The position numbers were made by a program, and so were the translations under genes. Source: Candidatus Sericytochromatia bacterium (lineage in GTDB: Bacteria; Cyanobacteriota; Sericytochromatia; UBA7694; JACMQJ01). From it: a stretch of 6,030 nucleotides of DNA. Under the pieces are notes generated by a model, which saw nothing but the letters and a program-made list of their open reading frames with translations, did no database searches and was not told the origin of the DNA. Positions 1 through 5,678 of the stretch are shown here, in pieces (the stretch's first letter is position 1; every line of letters starts with the position of its first letter). The stretch covers positions 1-6,030 of the forward strand of contig JACMQJ010000240.1 of NCBI GenBank assembly GCA_014377055.1, given 5' to 3'.

Positions 1-6
1 TATAAT
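1..6 (+). promoter_or_regulatory. Candidate -10 box for the glycine-zipper gene
   Basis: The window opens with a perfect TATAAT. Transcription would start near position 13, giving a leader of about 30 nt before the ATG at 44. The matching -35 lies outside the window, and TATAAT is common in DNA this AT-rich, so this is only a positional candidate. Confidence 0.4.
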
Positions 7-43
7 AGATAAATATAAGAGTTCTAATAAGGAGATTTGTACA

Positions 44-508
44 ATGCAAGTAGGTTCGGCTCAAGGTGTTAAATTCAACGCACAAGATCCAGTTAAAGTA
101 AAAATTGCTGTTCAATCAACTGAAAACTCTCCAACTTCAAAGAGTGATGGTATCTCTATGAGTAAAATAGCTGTTAATACCTTAAAAGGCGCAGGTGTCG
201 GAGTTGCCGCAGGAGAATTAGGTGATGCTGGTGTTACAACTGTTATGTTTGCTCCTCTTGTCAAACAAGGTGGAGAAGCTGTAGGTTTAGGTCTTTTAGG
301 AATGGCAACAACTGGCATAGTTGGAGCTATAATTGGTGGTACAACTGGAGCTGTAGTTGCAAATGTCACAAAAAATAAAGTTGCTGGTGCAATTGGTGGT
401 GCAGTAGCTGGCGGAGTTGCATCTGGATTAATTAATCCTAGTTATGCTATTGCTGGAGCTGTTTCTGGTGGATTAGCAGGTTACTTTGCGGCTAAAGTTG
501 CTAAGTAA
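44..508 (+). CDS. Small glycine-zipper protein of unknown function (154 aa)
   Basis: I do not recognise a named family. The ATG has a strong Shine-Dalgarno, AAGGAG at 29-34, nine bases upstream, and a terminator follows the stop, so this looks like a real stand-alone gene. The first 40 residues are polar with no signal peptide (starts MQVGSAQGVKFN). The rest is rich in Gly, Ala and Val. Four GxxxGxxxG blocks are visible: G49-G53-G57, G94-G98-G102, G115-G119-G123 and G138-G142-G146. Such glycine zippers pack small-residue faces of membrane helices; the last three lie in hydrophobic stretches of about 15-20 residues (roughly 80-108, 113-130 and 134-150). A membrane-inserting or self-associating protein is the natural inference, by comparison with glycine-zipper and two-peptide bacteriocin-like sequences, but no toxin, immunity or export gene is adjacent. 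The role is unknown; that it is a coding gene is well supported. Confidence 0.85.
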   Translation: MQVGSAQGVKFNAQDPVKVKIAVQSTENSPTSKSDGISMSKIAVNTLKGAGVGVAAGELGDAGVTTVMFAPLVKQGGEAVGLGLLGMATTGIVGAIIGGTTGAVVANVTKNKVAGAIGGAVAGGVASGLINPSYAIAGAVSGGLAGYFAAKVAK

Positions 509-525
509 GACTTAAAAAATATTAT

Positions 526-571
526 AAGAAAAGAGCAAACAAAAAAATTTGCTCTTTTCTTCTTTTAATTT
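526..571 (+). terminator. Rho-independent terminator
   Basis: A perfect 14-bp inverted repeat, AAGAAAAGAGCAAA at 526-539 and TTTGCTCTTTTCTT at 548-561, encloses an 8-nt A-rich loop and is followed by the T-rich run CTTTTAATTT. It begins 17 bases after the stop of the glycine-zipper gene, and so separates that gene from the phospholipase operon. Confidence 0.9.
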
Positions 572-620
572 GATCAATCTAAATAATGTTGTGGTAATAT
601 CGTTTATATTACTTTTTATT

Positions 621-624
621 GAGG
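621..624 (+). promoter_or_regulatory. Ribosome binding site fixing the phospholipase start at TTG 633
   Basis: GAGG sits eight bases before the TTG at 633. This decides the start: the longer frame from TTG 549 would begin inside the terminator stem and add 28 residues that do not belong to the patatin fold. Confidence 0.75.
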
Positions 625-632
625 CTCATTTT

Positions 633-1520
633 TTGAAAGCATTAATACTCGAGGGTGGAGCAATGCGGACGGTACATTCCGCAGGTGCATTAACCGCTTT
701 ATCAGAAATGGGAATTAAACATGACCATTTTGACTTAGTTTTCGGAGCAAGTGCTGGAGCTTGTAATGGAGCTTACTTTGTAGCAGATCAGTCAAGTCAC
801 TTTTGGGAAATGTGGACAAAAACAATGTTAACTCCCGATTTTATTAATTTACGAAATGCTTTTTCTCTAACTAAACCAATTATTGATGTTAATTTTGTTG
901 TTGAAGAAATAATGTCAAAACATCATAAAATTGATTTAGATAAAATAATATCTTCAAAAACAAAATTTTATACAGTTGTTACTAATTGTAGTAATGGTCA
1001 ACCTGAATATTTTCTTAATGACAAAAAAGAATCTTTTTTTAATATTATCAAAGCATCAGCCTCAATACCTATTTTGTATAATAAGAGTGTTGAAATTAAT
1101 GGTCAGGAGTATATGGATGGAGCTATTACAGATGGTTTGCCTATAAAAAAAGCAATAGAGATGGGAGCAACCGAGATTTATGTTTTGCTAACCAGACATG
1201 AAGGCTATAAAAAGACAAAGACATTAACGGATACTATCTCAGCGAATATTTGTAGAAAATATCCTTTTATCAAGCAAGCTATCTTAGAGAGATATATTGA
1301 TTATAATCAAAGCATGGAAACTATTGAAAATAACAAAGATGTTAATATAACCATTATTAGACCTAAATATAATCTAGGAGTTACAAGGGTAACCAATGAT
1401 CCAAAAAAAATAAAAAATGCTTTTTTAGTCGGATATAAAGATGCTGTAGAAGTTTTAAAAAAGAAAAATATTTCATTTGAAAATTTACCTACTGAGTTAA
1501 AAATAAATAATAAAAAATAA
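633..1520 (+). CDS. Patatin-like phospholipase family protein (295 aa)
   Basis: This is a predicted serine acyl hydrolase of the patatin family, which cleaves acyl chains from phospholipids or other lipid esters using a Ser-Asp dyad. Counting from the TTG at 633, the protein starts MKALILEGGAMR, the usual beta-strand and oxyanion-hole loop of the family. The nucleophile elbow is GASAG with Ser40, and the catalytic Asp is D162 in YMDGAITDGLP. The segment ASASIPILY (about 141-149) before it is also typical. The arrangement most resembles the bacterial YjjU-like branch with its short N-terminus. There is no signal peptide, so it is probably cytosolic or peripherally membrane-bound. The oxyanion loop reads GGAMRT rather than the commoner GGGxRG, a mild variation. 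Its stop is 14 bases before the next start, which suggests an operon. The real substrate cannot be read from the sequence. An upstream promoter should lie in 572-620, but no convincing -35/-10 pair was seen there. Confidence 0.92.
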   Translation: MKALILEGGAMRTVHSAGALTALSEMGIKHDHFDLVFGASAGACNGAYFVADQSSHFWEMWTKTMLTPDFINLRNAFSLTKPIIDVNFVVEEIMSKHHKIDLDKIISSKTKFYTVVTNCSNGQPEYFLNDKKESFFNIIKASASIPILYNKSVEINGQEYMDGAITDGLPIKKAIEMGATEIYVLLTRHEGYKKTKTLTDTISANICRKYPFIKQAILERYIDYNQSMETIENNKDVNITIIRPKYNLGVTRVTNDPKKIKNAFLVGYKDAVEVLKKKNISFENLPTELKINNKK

Positions 1521-1523
1521 TTT

Positions 1524-1527
1524 GAGG
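1524..1527 (+). promoter_or_regulatory. Ribosome binding site for the TTG start at 1535
   Basis: GAGG, followed by T, lies seven bases before TTG 1535. It supports initiation at this TTG, which gives a clean Lys-rich signal-peptide N-terminus (MKKNIFKS). It begins only three bases after the phospholipase stop, so translation of the two genes may be coupled. Confidence 0.7.
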
Positions 1528-1534
1528 TCTATTA

Positions 1535-2032
1535 TTGAAAAAAAATATTTTTAAAAGCATAATTATTATAACTTTTATTTTTTGCAATTACTTGCCTGTT
1601 TGGTCAAACGAAAATATAGACAAAATAATTTTTGATTATCGTATCGATCAGAATAACTTTCTTACAACAAATAATTCATTACTCTCAATTTCAGAAAGTA
1701 TAAAGTCACCTTGTAACAGTAATGATTGGATTTACAGCACTTTAATTCCTGGGCTTGGGCAAATAAAAATGGGTGATCAAAATAGAGGATTAAAGTTTAT
1801 TTTATCAGAATCTGGATTACTTATTTTATCCATTATTGGTCTAATAATCTATAATTTAACAGGTATTTCTCAATCTAATGTAAGCACACCAAGAAATATA
1901 ACAACAATATATCTGGGTATAGTAGCTTCTATTATTGGAGCTATAAGTGTTATATTTTTACCTTTTATTCATTTTGCCAATATTATTGACTCATTTGCTA
2001 TGTCAAAAGAAATAGAATGTCAAAGTAAGTAA
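1535..2032 (+). CDS. Exported two-helix membrane protein with a TLIPGLGQ motif (165 aa)
   Basis: The function is unknown. Residues 1-24 look like a Sec signal peptide: KK near the start, a hydrophobic core at 8-20, and possible cleavage after Ser24. A polar stretch of about 60 residues follows. Next comes the segment STLIPGLGQIKMGDQNRG (68-85), then two hydrophobic helices at about 87-107 and 122-147, ending in HFANIIDSFAMSK. A 'lipGlGQ..G....G' motif followed by two membrane helices and an 'IIDsf/ay' end is seen in DUF5683-like and TM2-like small membrane proteins, which are mostly uncharacterised; this match is from memory. The gene starts 14 bases after the phospholipase and is probably co-transcribed, so a shared envelope-lipid role is possible but unproven. 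Its stop codon directly abuts that of the convergent gene. Confidence 0.8.
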   Translation: MKKNIFKSIIIITFIFCNYLPVWSNENIDKIIFDYRIDQNNFLTTNNSLLSISESIKSPCNSNDWIYSTLIPGLGQIKMGDQNRGLKFILSESGLLILSIIGLIIYNLTGISQSNVSTPRNITTIYLGIVASIIGAISVIFLPFIHFANIIDSFAMSKEIECQSK

Positions 2033-2800
2033 TTAAAATAAATCTAATAATGCAGCAATAATACTACCGTTGTATCCTGCAAAAGCTCTAATATAAGGGC
2101 CATTATTATTAATATCAGGACTGCCAGATATATTTTCGCCTTTTTGTTGCAATCCTGTAGAGTAAACTGTAAAAACATATCCTGCCTTTACACCAAAATT
2201 AATACCACCTTTTTTTTGTGAAGATCTACCTACTTTTAACGTGTAGTCAGCACCTATTCCAAGATCACCAATGATATTTATTGCTGAAAGTGATGTACCT
2301 CTTTCAGTTTTGTTTAAAAGCTCTTGAAAAGTCGGTGTTTTTTCATCTTTGAATAAATCTACAGTTGTACGACCAACTCCAGCTCCAAATATCGGATAAA
2401 TTTTGATAGTGTCTGTAGAATATACTACATAGCCAAGATTACCGATAATACTTGCTGATGATGAAAAAAAGCTTTTGTAACCATTACCCATATTCAAATT
2501 TTTATTCTCAAGGCTAAAACTAGCTTCACTTCCTGTAACTATTCTACTGGCTGAGGTTGTCCGACTACCTGTGCTAATTGATAATAAATTCGAGGAAAAT
2601 GCAGGGTAATTTTTAGCTGCTAAAGCATTATTAACATTTGAAAGATTCAAAATTGTTCCACCAATACTAATAAAAGTAACATCATCAAATCTATCGGGAC
2701 TAAGCTCTATAACAGGCTTTTGATCTTCAGCATATACATTAGTCGTAGTAGTAAAAAAGATTGTTAAAAATGATGAAAAAAATATTTTTTTGAGCTTCAT
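2033..2800 (-). CDS. Outer-membrane beta-barrel-like protein (255 aa)
   Basis: Residues 1-24 form a clear Sec signal peptide, with KLKK, a Phe-rich core and cleavage probably at VYA|ED. The mature part alternates short, Gly- and aromatic-containing amphipathic strands with loops, for example VTFISIGGTIL, LGYVVYSTD, KIYPIFGAGVG, LGIGADYTLKV, INFGVKAGYVFTV and YIRAFAGYNGS. The chain ends in Phe (LLDLF), as most outer-membrane barrel proteins do. The early segment LSNVNNALAAKNYPAFSSNLLSI (52-74, split by loops) resembles uncharacterised bacterial barrel proteins. The start is ATG with AAAGGAT ten bases upstream. An 8- to 10-strand barrel is my estimate from length. It lies 129 bases downstream of the glucanase-like gene on the same strand and could be co-transcribed with it. 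No transport or enzyme function can be assigned. Confidence 0.82.
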   Translation of the reverse strand: MKLKKIFFSSFLTIFFTTTTNVYAEDQKPVIELSPDRFDDVTFISIGGTILNLSNVNNALAAKNYPAFSSNLLSISTGSRTTSASRIVTGSEASFSLENKNLNMGNGYKSFFSSSASIIGNLGYVVYSTDTIKIYPIFGAGVGRTTVDLFKDEKTPTFQELLNKTERGTSLSAINIIGDLGIGADYTLKVGRSSQKKGGINFGVKAGYVFTVYSTGLQQKGENISGSPDINNNGPYIRAFAGYNGSIIAALLDLF

Positions 2801-2838
2801 AAATAATTAAATCCTTTATTGAATGATTAGAAAAATTA

Positions 2839-2849
2839 ATTATATTATA
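2839..2849 (-). promoter_or_regulatory. Candidate -10 region for the beta-barrel gene
   Basis: Two overlapping TATAAT hexamers lie on the minus strand at 2844-2839 and 2849-2844, about 40 bases before the ATG. No good -35 is present at 16-18 bases upstream. The whole gap 2801-2929 is very AT-rich, so chance matches are likely. Confidence 0.3.
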
Positions 2850-2918
2850 TTAAAAAATTAAAATTATTTAAATTATGGTTAAAAATTATCTTTTAGGTTT
2901 AAGATTTGTCGAGTTTAA

Positions 2919-2944
2919 TTGCAAAAATATTAATATTTTTGCAA
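2919..2944. repeat. Perfect 26-bp palindrome spanning the glucanase stop codon
   Basis: The arm TTGCAAAAATATT at 2919-2931 is followed without spacer by its exact reverse complement AATATTTTTGCAA at 2932-2944. The minus-strand stop codon (2932-2930) lies at the centre. In RNA it could fold as a hairpin, and it may serve as a terminator or mRNA-end stabiliser for the glucanase gene. The downstream minus-strand sequence (TTAAACTCG) lacks a clean U-run, so a classical rho-independent terminator is not well supported. Confidence 0.75.
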
Positions 2945-4294
2945 ACCAATTAAATCCATCGCTCTCGGTATTTCTGGATTTTGCATAAACCATTTCCAAA
3001 TATTACCTGTTCTAAGATTTTCAGCACTAAGCAAGGTTATACCAATATCAAGCCCTATAACATCAGGATTAACCCATCCTGTAATAGGATTAAAAGCATC
3101 AACAAAACTGTATCTACCATAGATTTTATTACCAAAATCATGTTGCATAGCTTGCAAAGCAGGTATAGTTATGTCAGGTGTGAACATTAATGATCCACCA
3201 GCTGCACATGGAACAACAGTTCCATCTATATCAGGAGTCAATGGAGGACCACCCCAAGCAAGATAACCTTTGGCACTATCTGAGGCTGTTATTCCCCAAA
3301 TATTTTCTTTATATCCACTAAATTGTTTGCTTATATCCAAACAAAATTGTTTGTGTGCTTTGGTTGCTTTAACTGAATTAACAAAAAAGTCTGTTTGTAA
3401 ATCTGAATTTGTATCTTTTCTATGTCTAAAATCAACATAAGAAGGTGAATATTGATGAGTAAATAATGGACCACTATTAAGATATGTATAACCTGCATAG
3501 TTGGTTGTTGTTCTTTTCCAAGCTTTCCAAGCTTCTGGAGGAATAGGATGCGTTGATGATCCTATTGCTAGTATTTGCAATATCATGTGTTCACTATATG
3601 TGTCCCAGTGATATGGTATAAAACCATCTTCAGGAGTCCAACCATGAGATAATAAGTTGGTGCTTTTATCCATCATCCAAGCAAAGTCGACTCTTTCATA
3701 AATTTTGGTAGCTAAACTATATATTTCGCTATCAGACTTAAAATATTGCCTAGCAGCAAGAACACCACCTAATAATAAGGCTGTATCTATTGTTGAATAT
3801 TCACTTTTCCAGCGTCTGTCACCTGTTTTCTGATCCATAAAATGAAGATACCAGCCATGTTCTTGAGGAGCTTTTTCATATAAAAATTTTAGCGTTTTTC
3901 TTATTCTATTTTGTGCTTCACTGTTTGGAATCCATCCTCTTTGAGCAGCTATACAAAAAGCACTCAAAGCAAAGCCTGTAGCAGCACTACTTGAAATATT
4001 AGTTTTGGACGGACTACCATCTGTAGCAGCTCTATCAAGGGTTAAGCCTGTATTAATATCTGAGTGTTCTACAAAAAATCTAAATGAACGTTTTGATAAA
4101 TCTTCCAAAAATAAGTTATCCGTTTTGCTAACTGTATAGCTTTTGTATGCTCCTACATCAATATTTAGATCAGTTGCATCAAAGGCTTTGATATTATTGT
4201 TTTGAAATGGTTGTTCTACTTGTGCATCATTACAACTACTTATTATCAAAGCAATCAGAGAACAATACACAGTTTTTTTTAATATTTTATTCAT
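2930..4294 (-). CDS. PF10091/GH144-type lipoprotein, probable beta-1,2-glucan hydrolase (454 aa)
   Basis: The N-terminus MNKILKKTVYCSLIALIISSC is a lipoprotein signal peptide with Cys21 as the lipidated residue, so the enzyme is probably anchored in the periplasm or at the cell surface. From about residue 57 to the end the chain matches the 'glucoamylase-like' domain PF10091. Stand-alone members of that domain have been characterised as GH144 endo- or exo-beta-1,2-glucanases; the same domain also occurs at the C-terminus of cyclic beta-1,2-glucan synthases. Family landmarks are FFVEHSDINTGLTLDRA (73-89), YSTIDTALLLGGVLAARQYF (166-185), YSEHMILQILAIGSSTHPIP (233-252), GPLFTHQYSPSYVDFR (275-290), WGITASDS (333-340), DGTVVPCAAGGS (357-368), YGRYSFVDAFNPITGWVNPD (392-411) and ENLRTGNIW (425-433). 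D170 and E235 are acidic residues in these motifs and plausible catalytic candidates. The length is normal for a complete single-domain member. No Shine-Dalgarno precedes the ATG, but the signal peptide fixes the start. Substrate specificity is inferred from the family; glucoamylase activity as such is unlikely. Confidence 0.9.
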   Translation of the reverse strand: MNKILKKTVYCSLIALIISSCNDAQVEQPFQNNNIKAFDATDLNIDVGAYKSYTVSKTDNLFLEDLSKRSFRFFVEHSDINTGLTLDRAATDGSPSKTNISSSAATGFALSAFCIAAQRGWIPNSEAQNRIRKTLKFLYEKAPQEHGWYLHFMDQKTGDRRWKSEYSTIDTALLLGGVLAARQYFKSDSEIYSLATKIYERVDFAWMMDKSTNLLSHGWTPEDGFIPYHWDTYSEHMILQILAIGSSTHPIPPEAWKAWKRTTTNYAGYTYLNSGPLFTHQYSPSYVDFRHRKDTNSDLQTDFFVNSVKATKAHKQFCLDISKQFSGYKENIWGITASDSAKGYLAWGGPPLTPDIDGTVVPCAAGGSLMFTPDITIPALQAMQHDFGNKIYGRYSFVDAFNPITGWVNPDVIGLDIGITLLSAENLRTGNIWKWFMQNPEIPRAMDLIGLQKY

Positions 4295-4326
4295 AATTTG
4301 TCGAAAAAATAATTAGCATTCATTTA

Positions 4327-4332
4327 ATTATA
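4327..4332 (-). promoter_or_regulatory. Candidate -10 box for the glucanase-like gene
   Basis: TATAAT lies on the minus strand about 33 bases before the ATG, predicting a leader of about 25 nt. No consensus -35 is seen, although the -35 position would fall in or next to the inverted repeat at 4353-4367. The predicted leader contains no Shine-Dalgarno. Confidence 0.45.
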
Positions 4333-4352
4333 CATAGACAAAAATGTATTGG

Positions 4353-4367
4353 ATCTTTCTTAAAGAT
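4353..4367. repeat. Inverted repeat between divergent promoters, possible operator
   Basis: ATCTTT at 4353-4358 and AAAGAT at 4362-4367 form a 6-bp inverted repeat around a 3-base centre. It sits between the candidate -10 boxes of the two divergent genes, at about the -35 position of the minus-strand one, where a regulator could bind. The arms are short and AT-rich, so chance is a real alternative. Confidence 0.3.
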
Positions 4368-4388
4368 AAGTTATTTTTGAGTAAAGAT

Positions 4389-4397
4389 TGATATAAT
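4389..4397 (+). promoter_or_regulatory. Extended -10 promoter for sbcDC
   Basis: TGATATAAT matches the extended -10 pattern TGnTATAAT exactly. No consensus -35 lies 16-18 bases upstream, which extended -10 promoters can do without. Transcription would start near 4404, giving a leader of about 42 nt before the sbcD ATG. Confidence 0.6.
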
Positions 4398-4410
4398 AAC
4401 GGAGTAATGA

Positions 4411-4427
4411 TAGATTAACTTAATCTA
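4411..4427. repeat. Inverted repeat in the sbcD leader, possible operator
   Basis: TAGATTAA at 4411-4418 and TTAATCTA at 4420-4427 form a perfect 8-bp inverted repeat around a single C. It lies just downstream of the predicted transcription start and upstream of the ribosome binding site AGGA (4438-4441). A dimeric repressor site is more plausible than an RNA hairpin, because a 1-nt loop forces the inner pairs open. It does not match the LexA boxes known from Bacillus (GAAC-N4-GTTC), E. coli or cyanobacteria. Confidence 0.5.
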
Positions 4428-4445
4428 AAAAAAATTTAGGATAAA

Positions 4446-5678
4446 ATGTCAAAGATAAAAGTTTTACATACAGCTGATATACATATTGGCATTGAAAATT
4501 ATGGATATATTAATCCAGAAACTGGTTTAAACTCAAGACTAGAAGATTTTTTAAGGTCTTTTGATATAATAGTTAACCATGCCATTGATAATGACTTTGA
4601 TTTGGTTATTTTTGCAGGTGATGCTTTTAAGGTTCAATCACCAACTTCAACTCAGCAAAGAGAATTTGCCAAAAGAGTATATAAACTTTCAAAAGCAAAT
4701 ATACCAACTATTTTGTTAGCTGGTAATCACGATCTATCGAATAGATATGGTGAAGCAACATCAATGGACGTTTATGGTTCTCTAAAAATAGAAAATGTTT
4801 ATGTTGTTGAAAAGCCTAGAGAACCTTTTGTTATTAAAACGAAAAATGGTGATGTCCAAATTATTGCTATTCCTTATGTTTCTAAAAGTGGTATGTTAAC
4901 AAATGAAGAATATAGTTTAAAAACTGCTGAAGAGGTAGAGAGGATATTAGTAAAAAAAATAGATGATTTACTAACATCATTTATTGTGAAAATGGATCAG
5001 TCGCTACCAACTATTTTTACTTTTCATGTTGGTATAGATCAAGCAACAATAGGTGCAGAAAAAGATTTAATGGTTGGTAAAAGTTTTTCTGTTCCACTGT
5101 CTGTAGTCGCCAAAAAAGAATTTGATTATGTTGCTCTTGGTCATATCCATAAAATGCAAGTTTTGACAACAAATCCACCAGTGGTATATCCTGGAAGTAT
5201 TGAAAGAGTTGATTTTGGTGAAGAAAAAGAAGATAAGGGATTCATGGTGATCGATCTAGAAAGACATAAGACAACTTATGAGTTTATTAAGTTACCAGCT
5301 AGAAAATTTATTACAATAGATGTTGATGTTAGTGAATCCGAAGATCCAACTAAAGATATTATTAAAGCAATAAAAAAAGAAAATATTGTTGAGGCTATTA
5401 TTAGATTAAGGTATCAAATCGAGGCACACAATACACACTTGGTTGATGATCAAGAAATAAGACAAAATCTCATAGGTTCATTTTATTATATGCTTAGACC
5501 AAATATTATCGATCGAACTTCAAGAACACGAAATCCAGAGTTAAATGAATCAATTAGCACTGATCCTATTCAATCATTAGAAAAATATATAATTTTGTAT
5601 CCTGAAATGGAAACAATTAAGGAAGATCTTCTTGAAAGAGCAAAATTATTAATGGAATTACAAGGAGATAAAATTTGA
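4446..5678 (+). CDS. sbcD: DNA double-strand-break repair nuclease SbcD (Mre11-like), 410 aa
   Basis: This is the nuclease subunit of the SbcCD (Mre11-Rad50-type) complex, an ATP-dependent double-strand exonuclease and hairpin endonuclease that processes blocked or folded DNA ends and long palindromes. The calcineurin-like phosphoesterase motifs are all present: D11-x-H13 in TADIHIG, G58-D59 in FAGDAF, GNHD at 93-96, H194 in FTFHVG and GHIH at 232-235. These supply the two-metal active site. The segment YPGSIERVDFGEE (248-260) is also characteristic of SbcD. The C-terminal part (about 285-410) fits the capping and SbcC-binding regions. The full length is normal. The ATG has AGGA four bases upstream, a rather short spacing. 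INPETGLNSRLEDF near the N-terminus resembles, from memory, cyanobacterial-type SbcD. The stop overlaps the sbcC start, so the subunits are translationally coupled. No key residue is missing. Confidence 0.96.
   Translation: MSKIKVLHTADIHIGIENYGYINPETGLNSRLEDFLRSFDIIVNHAIDNDFDLVIFAGDAFKVQSPTSTQQREFAKRVYKLSKANIPTILLAGNHDLSNRYGEATSMDVYGSLKIENVYVVEKPREPFVIKTKNGDVQIIAIPYVSKSGMLTNEEYSLKTAEEVERILVKKIDDLLTSFIVKMDQSLPTIFTFHVGIDQATIGAEKDLMVGKSFSVPLSVVAKKEFDYVALGHIHKMQVLTTNPPVVYPGSIERVDFGEEKEDKGFMVIDLERHKTTYEFIKLPARKFITIDVDVSESEDPTKDIIKAIKKENIVEAIIRLRYQIEAHNTHLVDDQEIRQNLIGSFYYMLRPNIIDRTSRTRNPELNESISTDPIQSLEKYIILYPEMETIKEDLLERAKLLMELQGDKI
5662..5667 (+). promoter_or_regulatory. Ribosome binding site for sbcC inside the end of sbcD
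   Basis: AAGGAG is a near-perfect Shine-Dalgarno seven bases before TTG 5675, within the last codons of sbcD. It supports a non-ATG start for sbcC that gives the expected family N-terminus (IPITLNLKNF). Confidence 0.85.

Noticed and set aside
112..369. 85-aa minus-strand open frame
   Set aside because: It lies wholly within the glycine-zipper gene on the opposite strand, and its Pro/Ala/Thr-rich content is the reverse-complement shadow of Gly/Ala/Val codons. That gene has its own ribosome site and terminator.
2981..3190. 69-aa plus-strand open frame
   Set aside because: It is antisense to the conserved C-terminal motifs of the GH144-like gene, with no ribosome site or recognisable domain.
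3515..3532. Tandem 9-base repeat TTTCCAAGC x2 inside the glucanase gene
   Set aside because: It encodes AWKAWK at a position where the family commonly has a W-x-x-W pattern after THPIPPE, so it reflects protein constraint rather than a mobile or slippage repeat.
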